From positions 47,382 to 111,381 of the forward strand of contig JAKVBD010000009.1 in the NCBI GenBank assembly GCA_022446985.1: 64,000 bases of DNA, written 5' to 3'. The position numbers and the translations under genes were made by a program. The stretch comes from Lentisphaerales bacterium (lineage in GTDB: Bacteria; Verrucomicrobiota; Lentisphaeria; Lentisphaerales; Lentisphaeraceae). The notes beneath the pieces are model-generated. The model made no database searches, was not told the DNA's origin, and saw only the letters and a list, made by a program, of their open reading frames with translations. This document shows, in pieces, positions 63,051 through 64,000 of the stretch (position 1 is the first letter of the stretch; the number at the start of each line of letters is the position of its first letter).

Positions 63051-64000
63051 CTATTTCTTCTTTTTCAGATTTCTTTCATGAGGAGCCTGACGGTGGTCTT
63101 TGTCAGTTAATTCGCGATTGTAGATCGTACCAGCTTTGACAGGTTCATGGGCTTCTTTTGCATAAGTAATCAATTGCTTTAGTATTACTGGATTTTCAGC
63201 TGCGATATTATTTTTTTCTTCTTTATCTTTAGAAATATCGTAAAGCTCCCAGTCGATTTTTTTCGTTCTGTAAGCTTTCCACTTACCCATGCGAACAGCT
63301 GTTTGGCTATTGTATTCCCAGTAGAGGTATTTGTGCTTTTCCTGGTTTGGCTTTCCAAATAGAGTAGGAAGGATTGAGATACCGTCAGTCTTTGGTGACT
63401 GAGCTTTTGTTATATCGGCTAGAGTCGGCATGATATCCGGGAAGTAAAACATGTGATCGGCAACTGATCCAGCTTTGATTTTTCCCGGCCAGCGAGCATA
63501 CATGGGAACTTTTAGCCCACCTTCATAAAGTGAGCCCTTACCAGCACGGAATCTTTCATTTGTGAGAGGATTCCAGTTAGGTCCGAAGAAACCATGTGGA
63601 CGTTCATCAGTTTTAAAATACGGCTGACCGCCGTTATCTCCGCAGAGAAAGAAAATGGTATTGTCATCGAGCTTTAATTCTTTCAGTAGAGCAATGATAT
63701 CACCAATCTGGCGGTCCACCATATGCATAAAAGCTGCATAAACTTTGGCGTCGTTTTCTGTTTTTTGTCCGGCTTTCCAGGGTTTATCTTTAAATAATTT
63801 CCAGGACGGCTCGTCATCATCAATTCCCCAGAGTCCGTGTGGTGGAGTCCATGGCAGATAGCAGAAGAAAGGCTTATCTTTGTTCTTTATGATAAACTTG
63901 ATGGACTCTTTAAAAATTTCATCGTGAGCATGAGTCTCGCCTACATAAAAGCTGGTTCCATCATTACCTTTCAAAGGAACTTCTTCACTGTTGCGAATGA
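63051..64000 (-). CDS. sulfatase, C-terminal part (cut by window edge)
   Basis: About 316 residues of an arylsulfatase A-type enzyme, open to the window edge (reading IRNSEEVPLKGNDGTS at its upstream end). Present: DKPFFCYLPWTPPHGLW, DDNTIFFLCGDNGGQP (metal ligands), RAGKGSLYEGGLKVPMYARW, ADHMFYFPDIMPTLADITKA and the C-terminal subdomain ending ELYDISKDKEEKNNIAAE. The active-site Cys/Ser of the formylglycine motif lies outside. Exported sulfatases of this type desulfate marine polysaccharides and are numerous in Lentisphaera. The Lys-rich end (ERNLKKKK) is as in neighbouring exported proteins. Confidence 0.93.
   Translation of the reverse strand, partial: IRNSEEVPLKGNDGTSFYVGETHAHDEIFKESIKFIIKNKDKPFFCYLPWTPPHGLWGIDDDEPSWKLFKDKPWKAGQKTENDAKVYAAFMHMVDRQIGDIIALLKELKLDDNTIFFLCGDNGGQPYFKTDERPHGFFGPNWNPLTNERFRAGKGSLYEGGLKVPMYARWPGKIKAGSVADHMFYFPDIMPTLADITKAQSPKTDGISILPTLFGKPNQEKHKYLYWEYNSQTAVRMGKWKAYRTKKIDWELYDISKDKEEKNNIAAENPVILKQLITYAKEAHEPVKAGTIYNRELTDKDHRQAPHERNLKKKK

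Overview
The window looks like a chromosomal segment from an A+T-rich, Gram-negative member of the PVC superphylum, most likely a Lentisphaerota relative (inference). The reasons are: a pilus-like locus in the same order as Akkermansia Amuc_1102 to Amuc_1098; a prepilin-type protein with a C-terminal H-x-G / D-G motif; a sulfatase; a PA14 cytochrome paired with a PQQ-type propeller protein; ThuA and lactonase proteins; and a Ser/Thr kinase with a zinc ribbon. No phage, insertion sequence or CRISPR array was seen. Housekeeping genes dominate, and most are preceded by GGAG/AGGA-type Shine-Dalgarno sites.

Layout. 1-3.8 kb: the 5' part of glgB (minus), diverging from guaB-floA. 3.9-15.6 kb: a large plus-strand pilus/secretion-like locus. 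It holds an Amuc_1102-like secreted protein, a PilM-PilN-like protein, Amuc_1100-like and Amuc_1099-like membrane proteins, a Thr-repeat tail-anchored protein, two consecutive secretins, an intrinsic terminator, and a second copy of the Thr-repeat protein. 15.7-17 kb: infC-rpmI-rplT (minus), with infC starting at ATA and an attenuator-like hairpin before rpmI. 17-21.5 kb: a Ser/Thr kinase, two small conserved genes, tRNA-Pro(TGG) and thyA-folA.

21.6-26.6 kb: a SpoIIE-type phosphatase gene run together with mreC-mreD-pbp2, the cell-elongation genes. 26.7-34.5 kb: a pilin-like protein, a CPBP protease, a cNMP-binding protein, tryptophan dioxygenase plus a kynureninase-like enzyme, and an ABC exporter whose permease is fused to a CPBP protease domain. 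34.6-39.6 kb: exported proteins (di-haem peroxidase, lactonase, ThuA) and a MEKHLA protein. 39.6-43.3 kb: a complete SAM/SAH recycling operon, metK-adenosine kinase-ahcY, with a perfect 20-nt palindrome over its promoter. 43.5-48.6 kb: an orphan metal-binding lipoprotein-type receptor with a Fur-like operator, formaldehyde dehydrogenase, Tex and a DUF3010 protein.

48.8-58.1 kb: a cytochrome/PA14 plus propeller pair and a very large DUF3857/transglutaminase/TPR protein. 58.3-64 kb: an accessory-looking end with umuDC, tandem small paralogues, a displaced fragment of a second umuC tail, a small gene interrupted by one in-frame TAA, a three-way-junction inverted repeat, and the C-terminal part of a sulfatase.

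The strongest candidate for an undescribed system is the duplicated secretin/Thr-repeat module at 8.4-15.6 kb. Two paralogous tail-anchored proteins carry about a dozen spaced GTLKIK-like motifs each and share a 76-residue block that is identical in protein but strongly diverged at synonymous sites.
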